Positions 40,261 to 49,007 of a DNA stretch of 55,741 nt are shown here, piece by piece. Source of the stretch: a virus; the IMG/VR virus record IMGVR_UViG_3300012919_000008, positions 1-55,741 of that record; one strand, 5' to 3'. A program made the position numbers and the translations under genes. Within the stretch, counting starts at the first letter, position 1. Each line of letters begins with the position of its first letter. Under the pieces are notes generated by a model, which was not told the DNA's origin, ran no database searches, and saw only the letters and a program-made list of their open reading frames with translations.

Positions 40261-41139
40261 ATGAACCATCCTGCCGAACTGACGTTAGCACAATACATGA
40301 CAGATGCAGCCAATGGTAAGGCTGTAATGTCTGATGCTACTATTGAGAAGATAGGCCAAGACGTTATGGATGCGCTAAAGCGTCAGTTTGGTGGAGGTAA
40401 TAAGCGTAAGGAGTTTGCATTGAGGATGTCTAATGTAGGCAGACCTTCATGCCAACTGTGGTTCCAAAAGAATCGTCCTGATGAAGCTACACCTCTGCCA
40501 AGTAACTTTGTTATGAACATGATGTTAGGAGATATAGTAGAGGCAATATTTAAAGGACTGTTAACAGAAGCAAAGGTAGCGTTTGAAGATGCAGATCACG
40601 TTGCATTAGAGATACCTGAAGCAGATGTTACAATTAAAGGTACATATGATATAGCTATTGATGGTGCAGTAGATGATATTAAATCTGCATCTGATTGGTC
40701 ATATCGTAACAAGTTTAAATCTTTTGCATCACTGAAAGAGAGTGACTCTTTTGGTTACATAGGACAGTTAGCAGGGTACGCACAAGCCTCTGGTTTAAAA
40801 GCTGGAGGTTGGTGGGTAATAAACAAAGCCAATGGTAGCTTTAAATATATTCCTGCTAACGGCCTTGACATGATGGAAGAGATGTATAAAATAAAGAAGA
40901 CTGCTCTAGCTATAAAGAGTGAAAAACTAGAACGGTGCTTCGATACTATTGATGAAACATTCAATGGTAAAAAGACAGGCAATAAAATACTAGGATCAGA
41001 ATGTAGCTGGTGTTCTTACAGATATGCCTGTTGGCCTACGTTAAGAGAACTGCCAGCATTAAAGTCACGTGCAAAAGAACCTAAGATAGTATCTTACGTG
41101 CACATAAAAGAGGAGGACAATGATGAAAGAATTTCCTGA
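40261..41139 (+). CDS. PD-(D/E)XK nuclease with Fe-S cysteine cluster (Cas4/RecB-like)
   Basis: A 292-residue nuclease. The catalytic core has D130 (GTYDIAID), D139-I-K141 and Q169xxxY173, the RecB/Cas4 signature. C64 together with C248-x2-C251-x5-C257 would hold a 4Fe-4S cluster as in Cas4 and AddB. It starts on the base after the stop of the putative ssDNA-binding gene. It probably processes DNA ends in recombination or degrades host DNA. It overlaps the following FG-motif gene by 20 bases. Confidence 0.83.
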   Translation: MNHPAELTLAQYMTDAANGKAVMSDATIEKIGQDVMDALKRQFGGGNKRKEFALRMSNVGRPSCQLWFQKNRPDEATPLPSNFVMNMMLGDIVEAIFKGLLTEAKVAFEDADHVALEIPEADVTIKGTYDIAIDGAVDDIKSASDWSYRNKFKSFASLKESDSFGYIGQLAGYAQASGLKAGGWWVINKANGSFKYIPANGLDMMEEMYKIKKTALAIKSEKLERCFDTIDETFNGKKTGNKILGSECSWCSYRYACWPTLRELPALKSRAKEPKIVSYVHIKEEDNDERIS

Positions 41140-41269
41140 AGAAAGTTATCTTGAGGCAAACCCAGATGTTAAAGAAGCTGTCGAGAAGGGACAGTTTAGA
41201 AATGGCAAACATCACTATGACATATTTGGCAAAAATGAAAAGAGAGAGGGGCTAGAGGGGTACTTCTAA
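41120..41269 (+). CDS. 49-residue protein with one YLxxNPDV/FG-repeat module
   Basis: ATG at 41120 or 41123, with AGGAGG 3-6 bases upstream inside the nuclease gene. The product contains a single copy of the module SYLEANPDVKEAVEKGQF, HHYDIFG and KNEKREG. The same module occurs about five times in the N-terminal half of the virion protein encoded at 51223-54543 on the other strand. It is too short for ordinary annotation. The good ribosome site, clear frame and domain match support it as real. It could bind the same partner as the virion protein. Confidence 0.72.
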   Translation: MMKEFPEESYLEANPDVKEAVEKGQFRNGKHHYDIFGKNEKREGLEGYF

Positions 41270-41275
41270 CCAGTG

Positions 41276-41728
41276 ATGAATTACGCTAAGTATGCTCATG
41301 CAAGGAAGTATGGGTACAGGTCAGGGCTAGAAAAGAAACTCGCTGATTATCTTGAGTCAATCAAAGTAAAGTTTGATTACGAAAGTATTAAGATCGAGTG
41401 GGAAGATCTAGCCTACCGTACCTATACTCCTGATTTTATATTGAACAACGGTATAATCATTGAGACAAAGGGTATGTTTACAGCAGCAGATAGGCGTAAG
41501 CATCTCTGTATAAAACGACAACACCCTAAGTTAGACATAAGATTTATTTTTGAAAACAGTAGACGCAAGCTAAGAAAAGGTGCTAAAAGTACATACGGAC
41601 AATGGTGCTTTAAATATGGTTTTGAATATGCTAGTAGAGTTGTGCCTGAAGAATGGTTAAAAGAAAAAGGTAAAAATAAACATAACAAGTTTATATGTTT
41701 CACAGGAACAAAGAGGAGAATACTATGA
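41276..41728 (+). CDS. Endonuclease I, T7 type (Holliday junction resolvase)
   Basis: A 150-residue junction-resolving enzyme from the ATG at 41276. The catalytic residues match T7 gp3: E19 (SGLEKKLADYL), D53 (YTPDFIL), E63 and K65 (IIIETKG). The region ADRRKHLCIKRQHPKLDIRF also fits. Related enzymes resolve branched DNA before packaging and degrade host DNA. It follows the FG-module gene by 6 bases and overlaps the next start as ATGA. Confidence 0.9.
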   Translation: MNYAKYAHARKYGYRSGLEKKLADYLESIKVKFDYESIKIEWEDLAYRTYTPDFILNNGIIIETKGMFTAADRRKHLCIKRQHPKLDIRFIFENSRRKLRKGAKSTYGQWCFKYGFEYASRVVPEEWLKEKGKNKHNKFICFTGTKRRIL

Positions 41729-42081
41729 CAGATACACCAATAAAAATTATTGATAAGGACCATGTAAATGACTTTGGTATACGAATACGTCCTGTCATGG
41801 AGGGTGATAAGTGGACAGGTGAACTTATGTTTGCCTTACTAGCAAATAACAAGAATACATTAGATCCTATTATTATGGAACAAATAATTTATATACAGCA
41901 CTTAATGTGTTCTTCATATTATGTAATGAGAAACGATCCTTTAATATATAAACAGCTAGAAGAATTTGCTATGAAGCTATCAGAAGTAGCTAGTAAATAT
42001 AGGTCAGAACCAGAAGTAACTAAGCGTGAAGATAACGTAGTTCACATAGATTTTAAAACAAAAACAAAGGAACTTGCATAA
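41725..42081 (+). CDS. Early protein of unknown function
   Basis: A 118-residue protein from the ATG at 41725, which overlaps the endonuclease stop as ATGA; AGAGGAG lies 7 bases upstream. It has an acid-to-basic mixed composition and helical parts such as LDPIIMEQIIYIQHLMCSSY and LEEFAMKLSEVASKYRSEP. It is followed by the DUF3310-like gene in TAATG overlap. No family recognised. Confidence 0.65.
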   Translation: MTDTPIKIIDKDHVNDFGIRIRPVMEGDKWTGELMFALLANNKNTLDPIIMEQIIYIQHLMCSSYYVMRNDPLIYKQLEEFAMKLSEVASKYRSEPEVTKREDNVVHIDFKTKTKELA

Positions 42082-42374
42082 TGGGAGTGCTAACTATGGG
42101 TGATGAAACTATTACTATTGAAGACACTAAAGGCATGGGTGGGCCATTTACCTTTTCATCTTTTGATATGGTAAACCATCCACCCCACTATAATCAAAGT
42201 GGTGTAGAATGTATAGATGCTATTAGTGCTGCCACAGGTGATAACTTTAAATATTATTTACAAGGTAACATAATGAAGTATCTGTGGAGATTTGATTACA
42301 AAGGTAAGGCTGTAGAGGATCTTAATAAAGCTAAGTGGTATCTTGATAAGTTGATAGAACACATGGAAGAGTAA
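42081..42374 (+). CDS. DUF3310-type protein
   Basis: A 97-residue protein with the signature VNHPPHYNQSGVECIDAI, then YLQGNIMKYLWRF and KAVEDLNKAKWYLDKLI, typical of the DUF3310 family found in many phages; its function is not settled. The start is ATG at 42081 (TAATG with the previous stop) or the ATG at 42096, which has GGGAG upstream. It sits among nucleotide metabolism genes. Confidence 0.82.
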   Translation: MGVLTMGDETITIEDTKGMGGPFTFSSFDMVNHPPHYNQSGVECIDAISAATGDNFKYYLQGNIMKYLWRFDYKGKAVEDLNKAKWYLDKLIEHMEE

Positions 42375-42535
42375 TGAAATTAAAAGTATTTTTAACATTG
42401 TCTATCGACACAGAAGAGTACCCAATACCCTCTGATGGGGATGTAGCATCTGAAATAAATGATGCATTGCGTGAGTATCTGCATGACCTAGACGGTGCAG
42501 AGATAGTGACACTAAAAACTATTATGGAGAGATAA
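42374..42535 (+). CDS. 53-residue protein before ribonucleotide reductase
   Basis: ATG at 42374 overlaps the previous stop as TAATG. The product opens MKLKVFLTLSIDTEEYPIPS and has an acid helix DALREYLHDLDGAEIV. It ends 2 bases before the reductase start and contains its ribosome site (GGAGA). Tight coupling on both sides supports it. Unknown role. Confidence 0.62.
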   Translation: MKLKVFLTLSIDTEEYPIPSDGDVASEINDALREYLHDLDGAEIVTLKTIMER

Positions 42536-42537
42536 CT

Positions 42538-44469
42538 ATGCACACTAATAACTATTTAACTTCTGACTATCAAAACTTTATTGCACTATCTAGATACGCT
42601 AGGTGGAAAGAGGATGAGCAAAGACGAGAGGGTTGGTTAGAGACAGTAGAAAGATACTTTGACTACTTAACTACTTATATAAAAGATACATATGACTATG
42701 CTATGCCAGACAAACAGCGCAAAGAGCTAGAAGGTGCAGTGCAAGATCTAGCCGTTATGCCTAGCATGAGAGCATTGATGACTGCTGGTGCACCACTAGA
42801 CAAGTGTCATGTGGCTAGTTACAACTGTTCTTATCTACCTGTAGATACACCAAGAGCATTTGATGAAAGTATGTACATACTTATGTGTGGCACAGGTGTA
42901 GGCTTCTCTGTTGAGAAAGAATACGTAGATAAGTTACCTACCGTACCTAATAAACTAGACCCCACCAGCACAGTAATAGTAGTGCAAGATTCACGTGAGG
43001 GTTGGGCAAAAGCTCTAAGAGAACTTATATCTACTTTATACGTGGGACAGATACCTATGTGGGATGTTAGTGAGGTAAGACCTGCTGGATCAAGATTAAA
43101 AACATTCGGTGGTAGAGCCTCTGGACCCGGACCACTTTTAAATTTGTTTAACTTTTGTGTTCAGACATTCTGTAATGCAATTGGACGTAAGCTATCATCA
43201 ATAGAATGCCATGATATTATGTGCAAGATAGGTGAAGTAGTGGTCGCTGGAGGTGTAAGACGCAGTGCACTTATCAGTCTGTCTAACATTGAAGATGAGC
43301 AGATGAGACATGCAAAATCAGGAGAGTGGTGGGATCATGAAGCACAACGTGGTATGGCTAACAATAGTGTAGCATATGATAGTAGACCACACATGGGTAC
43401 ATTTATGCGAGAGTGGTTGTCTTTGTATGATAGTAAGTCAGGCGAACGTGGTATATTCAACAGACAGTCAGCAGTAAAACAAGCAGCTAAAAGTGGCAGG
43501 AGAGATACTGAGCATACGTTTGGATGTAACCCATGCTCTGAGATAATACTAAGACCATATCAGTTCTGTAACTTATCAGAGGTTGTTGCACGTGAAACAG
43601 ATACGATGGATAGTCTCAAGAGAAAGGTTAAATATGCAACCATACTAGGCACTATGCAGTCTACACTAACTAATTTTAAATACCTACGTAAGATATGGAA
43701 AGATAACACAGAAGAAGAAAGACTACTTGGTGTGTCTCTTACAGGTATTATGGATTGCCCACTACTAAATGGTAGTCAAGGTAGTTTAGAGACAGTGCTA
43801 ACAGAACTAAAGAAAGTAGCAGTAGAAACAAACAAAGACATGGCAAAGAAGCTAGGTATTAACGTATCCACTGCTATCACCTGTGTTAAACCATCAGGCA
43901 CTGTGTCACAGCTAGTTGATAGTGCCAGTGGCATACACACAAGACACAGCAGGTACTACATTAGAACTGTACGTGCAGATGATAAAGATCCCATGACACA
44001 GTTTATGAAAGATATGGGTGTGCCAAATGAACCAGCATCAACTGGACCGTCAGGAATTACGGTATTTAGTTTTCCTATGGTCACACCAAAGAGTGCTATG
44101 GTACGTGATGATATGACCGCAATAGATCAGTTAAACATATGGTTGACCTACCAGAACTATTGGTGTGAGCATAAACCATCTGTAACCATATCTGTGCGTG
44201 AACATGAATGGATGGATGTAGGTGCTTGGATATATAAAAACTTTGATGATGTTTCAGGCATTAGTTTCTTACCGCACTCTGACCACTCGTATGATCAACC
44301 ACCCTATCAAGAGGTAGACAAAGAGACATGCTTAGAAATGGTAGCACGTATGCCTACTAATATTGATTGGAGTAAACTGTCAGACTACGAGAAAGAAGAC
44401 AGCACTATAGGTTCTAGAGAACTAGCGTGTACAGCAGATGCTTGCGAGGTAGTAGACTTAACTAATTAG
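42538..44469 (+). CDS. Ribonucleotide reductase, class II (adenosylcobalamin-dependent)
   Basis: A 643-residue monomeric-type reductase. Active-site residues are N331, C333 and E335 in FGCNPCSEIIL, redox Cys C97 (YNCSYLPV), and the C-terminal pair C631/C636 (CTADAC) that regenerates the active site. MCGTGVGFSVE and KPSGTVSQLVDSASGIH fit the family. It makes deoxynucleotides for phage replication using vitamin B12, so the host must have cobalamin. Class II enzymes are typical of HMO-2011-type and other marine podoviruses. Confidence 0.93.
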   Translation: MHTNNYLTSDYQNFIALSRYARWKEDEQRREGWLETVERYFDYLTTYIKDTYDYAMPDKQRKELEGAVQDLAVMPSMRALMTAGAPLDKCHVASYNCSYLPVDTPRAFDESMYILMCGTGVGFSVEKEYVDKLPTVPNKLDPTSTVIVVQDSREGWAKALRELISTLYVGQIPMWDVSEVRPAGSRLKTFGGRASGPGPLLNLFNFCVQTFCNAIGRKLSSIECHDIMCKIGEVVVAGGVRRSALISLSNIEDEQMRHAKSGEWWDHEAQRGMANNSVAYDSRPHMGTFMREWLSLYDSKSGERGIFNRQSAVKQAAKSGRRDTEHTFGCNPCSEIILRPYQFCNLSEVVARETDTMDSLKRKVKYATILGTMQSTLTNFKYLRKIWKDNTEEERLLGVSLTGIMDCPLLNGSQGSLETVLTELKKVAVETNKDMAKKLGINVSTAITCVKPSGTVSQLVDSASGIHTRHSRYYIRTVRADDKDPMTQFMKDMGVPNEPASTGPSGITVFSFPMVTPKSAMVRDDMTAIDQLNIWLTYQNYWCEHKPSVTISVREHEWMDVGAWIYKNFDDVSGISFLPHSDHSYDQPPYQEVDKETCLEMVARMPTNIDWSKLSDYEKEDSTIGSRELACTADACEVVDLTN

Positions 44470-44478
44470 GAGATGGGT

Positions 44479-44688
44479 ATGAGAAGGAACTTAAATAAAA
44501 ACGATGCACCTCTGAAGATACAGTTTAAGAAAGGCTATCATGCATTTCAAAGAGGTGCTAAGTATACCAACCCATACAGGCATAACTCTATGCAATATAG
44601 AGAATGGGAGAGAGGCTATAACAAAGCCTACTTTGAGAATCTGAGAAAGGTAAAGTATGAAGAACAGCTTAGAACAGTCAGCAATTAA
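44479..44688 (+). CDS. Ribosome modulation factor-like protein
   Basis: A 69-residue basic protein from the ATG at 44479 (AGGAG 7 bases upstream; ATG at 44473 is too close). It has KKGYHAFQRGAKYTNPYRHN followed by EWERGYNKAYFENL, matching the ribosome modulation factor pattern GYxA-x3-G-(x)n-PY-(x)n-W-x2-G-[WY]-x2-A. Bacterial RMF dimerises ribosomes in stationary phase. A phage copy could adjust host translation. It follows the reductase by 9 bases and overlaps MazG by 32 bases. Confidence 0.68.
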   Translation: MRRNLNKNDAPLKIQFKKGYHAFQRGAKYTNPYRHNSMQYREWERGYNKAYFENLRKVKYEEQLRTVSN

Positions 44689-45040
44689 CTGGTTAAAAGA
44701 AAGGTATGCTATGTTAGATTTTAATGATTATCAAAAGATAGCAAAGACTACAGCAATATATCCTGAACAATACAAGATAACATACCCTGCACTAGGACTC
44801 GTAGGTGAGGCAGGTGAGGTAGCCAACAAAGTTAAAAAGATTGTACGTGACGGTGAGGATAATATGCCTAGTGATTGGAAGGAACAGTTAGCATCAGAGA
44901 TAGGTGATGTACTGTGGTATTGTGCAGCACTAGCATCAGATTTAAACATGTCACTTGGAGTGATTGCTGCACAGAATAAAGAGAAGTTAGAAGCTAGGTT
45001 GAAGAAGGGTACATTGAAAGGTAGTGGGGATAAGAGGTAG
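44657..45040 (+). CDS. mazG: MazG-like nucleotide pyrophosphohydrolase
   Basis: A 127-residue MazG-type enzyme with the metal-binding EExxE/ExxD set: E51 and E54 (GEAGEV), E81 and D84 (SEIGDVLW). It hydrolyses nucleoside triphosphates or lowers ppGpp in related systems. The ATG at 44657 has AAAGG upstream; the internal ATG at 44711, also with AAAGG, matches the usual family start and may be used. It is the last gene of the plus module, with one base to the convergent gene. Confidence 0.86.
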   Translation: MKNSLEQSAINWLKERYAMLDFNDYQKIAKTTAIYPEQYKITYPALGLVGEAGEVANKVKKIVRDGEDNMPSDWKEQLASEIGDVLWYCAALASDLNMSLGVIAAQNKEKLEARLKKGTLKGSGDKR

Positions 45041-45041
45041 C

Positions 45042-48000
45042 CTAACGCATTTTCTTCATTATTTGTTTTTGTCTCTTTTCTATTACTAGTTCTGATTCTT
45101 CTGTTATTTGCTTTTTTATTATAGACTGCTTTTGTTTTATAAGATCAACTATATATCTAAGGTCAGCTACATTAGTAAGATCTGCTCGTTTTCCTGTATC
45201 TCTATAAAATTCAAGCTGTGCATCCTGTTTATCTGCTTTAGATCCTGTTTTCTTATAAGCATTATAGGCAGCTATATATCTAACTTCCTCATTGACAGGG
45301 TTCTCTAATCTTTGTTTTGTTAAATTAGACACAACGCCCTTTTTTACTTTTATTAGTCGTCCTATGAAAGTACGCATCTTATCCCTTACATACTCTTTCT
45401 TTCCAAAAGCTCTCTCCCCCTCTTTTGTTATGTAACCTGTTCGTAATCTAATAATCTCTCGCTCTTTTTTTGGCAGAGAAAGCCACTCCTTCTCATATTC
45501 TTTTTCCATAGCTAATGCGTTTTCATATATGCCAGACATATAATTTTTTAACAGTGCTTTTTGTGCTCTAGCAACAGATGGGGTGTTACTAAATTTACTA
45601 ATTTTAAAATCATATATACCATATTTCCTAAAAAATCTACCCATAGGTGTTGTCTTTTTAATGTTCAACCCAAAAGTAACATTTAATCCTTCAGTTAACT
45701 TTGTCTTAGTATCCTCACCAAATAGACTCACTCGCATTCTAGGATTAGTCATGGTTGGCACAGTTGGATCTGCTTTCATAGCTTCGTAAAGATCAAAAGG
45801 ATCAGGGTATCTAGCCTTTAAATATCTCATTCGTTCTCTTTTAAAATTACTTATAGGCTCCCCATCACTATCTAATTCACCGGGAATTATATCATAACTA
45901 GTGTCTAGACTTCCTACAGGTCTATTACCAAAGGCTACGTCTGCTTGGTAAAACTGTTGAAAGTATTGACCAAAACTCATATAATAATTTGTAAATGCTT
46001 TTTCTAAAGCTACCATTTGATTAGGTGTTAGCTTTATATTTTCTGGATCTATATTTCTACCAGCTACTCCTTGAGTTATACCTACTATGTGCTCTACAAA
46101 GGGAGACACTGAACCCCAATAGTTTCGTCCTGCCTCTGCACCTGCTAAAATTTTAACTGCATTCTTGTACCCATCCCTATTTACTACAAAGTCTGCTAAA
46201 TCACCCTCAAACATTTCATATGCTATTCTAGATGCTAACGCTAAATCTGGAATAGGCGATAGTGGTCCTAAATTTACATCGTAATTTAACACTCTAGCTG
46301 TATCAGGTTCGTTGGGCAATTCCTCATCATTTAAAGAAATTATACCATAACCTGCACCTATGGCAGAAACACCAACTATATTTCTAGATATTCTCTCTCT
46401 GTCTTTTGCATTTAGTGGTGCTTTAAACGCTGCCTCAAAATCTACATTCATTATTTCATCTACTTCTTTTTTAATTTGGGCTTTTGTTTTTTTAGATGTA
46501 ACAGACTTAACTATTTTACTTGTTGTGGAAGTAGCACTACGAACACCACCAAATTCATAGTTAAGTAAGTAATACATTCTTTTAGTTGCAGGTATAGAAC
46601 TACCAAGCATGTATTGACCTATTAGTTCTGCTTTGTTAAATAAAAATCTAGGAAACGCAGTGGTAAATGCTGTTAGTCCATAGTTAACTAAAAAATTTGT
46701 AAACTGTCTAAATACTTTTATTTCTGGCTGTTTAGCATAGGTATCACTAAGACCTTTCATAGTGGCACGTTCAGCTAACTCTAAAAATCCCGGCTTACCT
46801 TCAGGAACTAGAGAAGGATCATTGTTTAATAGTTGTTGTATTTTACCCTCTCTTAAGGTTGTAAATAAATCTATACCATATTCTAACCTAACCTGTCTTT
46901 GTAAGTCAGCAAGAACAGATGCCCTACGTATGGTAAACTCTTGAAGCCTGTTTGGTATGTTAGCCCACTGTACTGAATCTTCAAAAACTTCAAAAACTTG
47001 ATCTACTCTTCTAGCAGTTTGAGCTAACATATTATTACCTAGTGGGATGTTACCTTTCTTTGCTTCCTGTATATCGCTAAATATTTCAAACATTCTATTG
47101 TATTTATCAAATAGCTGTGGTCTTTTGTATATATATTCTAGAGTATCTTTAGCATCTGCTTGATTACTAAATATCCATGCTGTTTGTTTTAAAGAATCTT
47201 TCCAACTGGTTGAACCGGGTAGAAGCTCTTTCATACCTAGCTTAAAACCCTTGTCAGCCGCAGTATACATTGCACCATCTAGAACATTACCTAAAACTTC
47301 CATAGGACTACGTGCTATTATATGTGCTTCCGCATTTCTAAATGCAGTTTTTAGTGCAGCAACAAGTATACCTCTACGAATACCTTCCACTCGTATTAAT
47401 AAATTACCATAAAAATTTATATTTTCTCTTAGTAGTTTATCTGCATTAAAATCTTTATCTGTTTGTGCGGCTTTGTTTCTGCCCACTATCGTTCCAAATT
47501 TTTGAAGTATTTTACCCGCCTGTGATGCAGTAGATGTTGCAGTTAATATAAACTCTTCAAAAGACAAACCATACTTTGACAGTGTGCTTAACAACTCTGG
47601 ATCAGATACTAAACGATTACCATCTTTATCAGTAGCTATTACTACCTCTGTAATTTGATCTAACAAATTACCTTTATCGCCTTTTTTCTTAGCCTTAAAG
47701 TTATCAGGAAATCTTTTTCTAAAGTCAGTAGCTAATGCAATTAAACCGTTTAGTTTATCAGGTTGTAGTAAAGGCTCAAATGCAGGTATGAAGTTAGGGT
47801 CTGCCTTATCTAATATACCAGCTTTTTTATCTGCAATCGCTTGACCTGAACTTTTTACTAGATCCATATCTATTTGTAGATTGCCTTTACTATCTACTTT
47901 ACTTATTTTTACACCTACCTGTTCTTCAAAACTTTTTATTAAATCATTTCGCACACCTACATTAGCTTCTGCAATCTTTCTATTTCGTGCTTCTATCTCG

Positions 48001-49001
48001 CTCATTACCTGACTTTCCATCTGCCTTGCTTCTCTTGCTGTCATCACAGATAGTTTTGTAGGATCTTCTCTAATAGCCTGTGCTTTTTCTGTGCCTCTAA
48101 TATCGACTACTTCATCTTTAAATTCTTTTTTAACAGGGTCGTAAGTTCGTATAGTAGTTTTAAAACCTGCATCCATATCTAATCCAACAAGACGTTCTTC
48201 ATCAGTTGCTGGTAACATTGGTCCAGCACTTTTGTCTGTCGGTTGAAATAACTCTACCTTTGTAGGCTTAGTATATGCTGGCATTGCCTTGGCTGCTAAA
48301 AGAGGCACACCTACTATAGGAAAATCTAGAGATTCAGATAACATAAGAAAATCTTTTACTATTTTTTGAGCAGTTTCTGCTGGACCCATTTTACCACCTG
48401 CTACACGATCCACTACAGATGCCTGTAGCAAGTCATAATAATTTGGATGCTTATCTCTTAGATATATCATGCCAGCTTCTATACCATCTGCCGTATATCC
48501 TATACCTTTAAAAAATCCATGTAGGAGGTTCATAGAGTTTCTAAATACCTTAGGTCCAACAACATTACCAAATGTTTTAAAGGCATTGTCCTCTGGTAAC
48601 TTATCTATCACTTCTTTTTGTATGCGGTCATCTCTAAACTCTTTTATAAACATACCGCTAATACCACCTACGGTGTATGGCTCTTCTTCTTTTTCAATTT
48701 TTTCTATAGGATCCATTATAGGTTTAAAACTTTTTGTAGCAGCACCTACAAAATCTACGTCACCTTTTCTCTCAATAGGAACCTCTTCACCGTATAAATT
48801 TACACGTGTTTTAGGCTCACCTATAGTAAAACCTAACTCTTCTGGCTGTTCATCAGATGCAGTAGGAATAGTGCTCACAGGTTCTTCTTTTGCTTGTACA
48901 GGTTGAGTTACAGACAACATGCGCTGACTTCTCATTGCATTCTCTCTTGCTGTTTCCATAGCACGTAGTTGTTGTTCCATCTGTTCTTCTGTTAATCGCA
49001 T
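45042..49001 (-). CDS. Very large virion protein, ejection/internal protein candidate
   Basis: A 1319-residue protein, the largest in the window. It is mostly helical and charged, with hydrophobic stretches near 840-900 (FTNFLVNYGLTAFTTAFPRF, GYGIISLND) and basic segments such as KSVTSKKTKAQIKKEVDEI. Large helical genes at the end of the late module in podoviruses often encode internal virion proteins injected with DNA, as in T7 gp16. No lytic transglycosylase motif is visible. It overlaps no neighbour and faces the early module tail to tail. The role is an inference from size and place. Confidence 0.68.
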   Translation of the reverse strand: MRLTEEQMEQQLRAMETARENAMRSQRMLSVTQPVQAKEEPVSTIPTASDEQPEELGFTIGEPKTRVNLYGEEVPIERKGDVDFVGAATKSFKPIMDPIEKIEKEEEPYTVGGISGMFIKEFRDDRIQKEVIDKLPEDNAFKTFGNVVGPKVFRNSMNLLHGFFKGIGYTADGIEAGMIYLRDKHPNYYDLLQASVVDRVAGGKMGPAETAQKIVKDFLMLSESLDFPIVGVPLLAAKAMPAYTKPTKVELFQPTDKSAGPMLPATDEERLVGLDMDAGFKTTIRTYDPVKKEFKDEVVDIRGTEKAQAIREDPTKLSVMTAREARQMESQVMSEIEARNRKIAEANVGVRNDLIKSFEEQVGVKISKVDSKGNLQIDMDLVKSSGQAIADKKAGILDKADPNFIPAFEPLLQPDKLNGLIALATDFRKRFPDNFKAKKKGDKGNLLDQITEVVIATDKDGNRLVSDPELLSTLSKYGLSFEEFILTATSTASQAGKILQKFGTIVGRNKAAQTDKDFNADKLLRENINFYGNLLIRVEGIRRGILVAALKTAFRNAEAHIIARSPMEVLGNVLDGAMYTAADKGFKLGMKELLPGSTSWKDSLKQTAWIFSNQADAKDTLEYIYKRPQLFDKYNRMFEIFSDIQEAKKGNIPLGNNMLAQTARRVDQVFEVFEDSVQWANIPNRLQEFTIRRASVLADLQRQVRLEYGIDLFTTLREGKIQQLLNNDPSLVPEGKPGFLELAERATMKGLSDTYAKQPEIKVFRQFTNFLVNYGLTAFTTAFPRFLFNKAELIGQYMLGSSIPATKRMYYLLNYEFGGVRSATSTTSKIVKSVTSKKTKAQIKKEVDEIMNVDFEAAFKAPLNAKDRERISRNIVGVSAIGAGYGIISLNDEELPNEPDTARVLNYDVNLGPLSPIPDLALASRIAYEMFEGDLADFVVNRDGYKNAVKILAGAEAGRNYWGSVSPFVEHIVGITQGVAGRNIDPENIKLTPNQMVALEKAFTNYYMSFGQYFQQFYQADVAFGNRPVGSLDTSYDIIPGELDSDGEPISNFKRERMRYLKARYPDPFDLYEAMKADPTVPTMTNPRMRVSLFGEDTKTKLTEGLNVTFGLNIKKTTPMGRFFRKYGIYDFKISKFSNTPSVARAQKALLKNYMSGIYENALAMEKEYEKEWLSLPKKEREIIRLRTGYITKEGERAFGKKEYVRDKMRTFIGRLIKVKKGVVSNLTKQRLENPVNEEVRYIAAYNAYKKTGSKADKQDAQLEFYRDTGKRADLTNVADLRYIVDLIKQKQSIIKKQITEESELVIEKRQKQIMKKMR

Positions 49002-49007
49002 ATTCTG

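Noticed and set aside
40864-40895. TTGACA followed by TATAAA in the nuclease gene
   Set aside because: The spacing is 14 bases and the sequence is coding; no gene start follows at a suitable distance.
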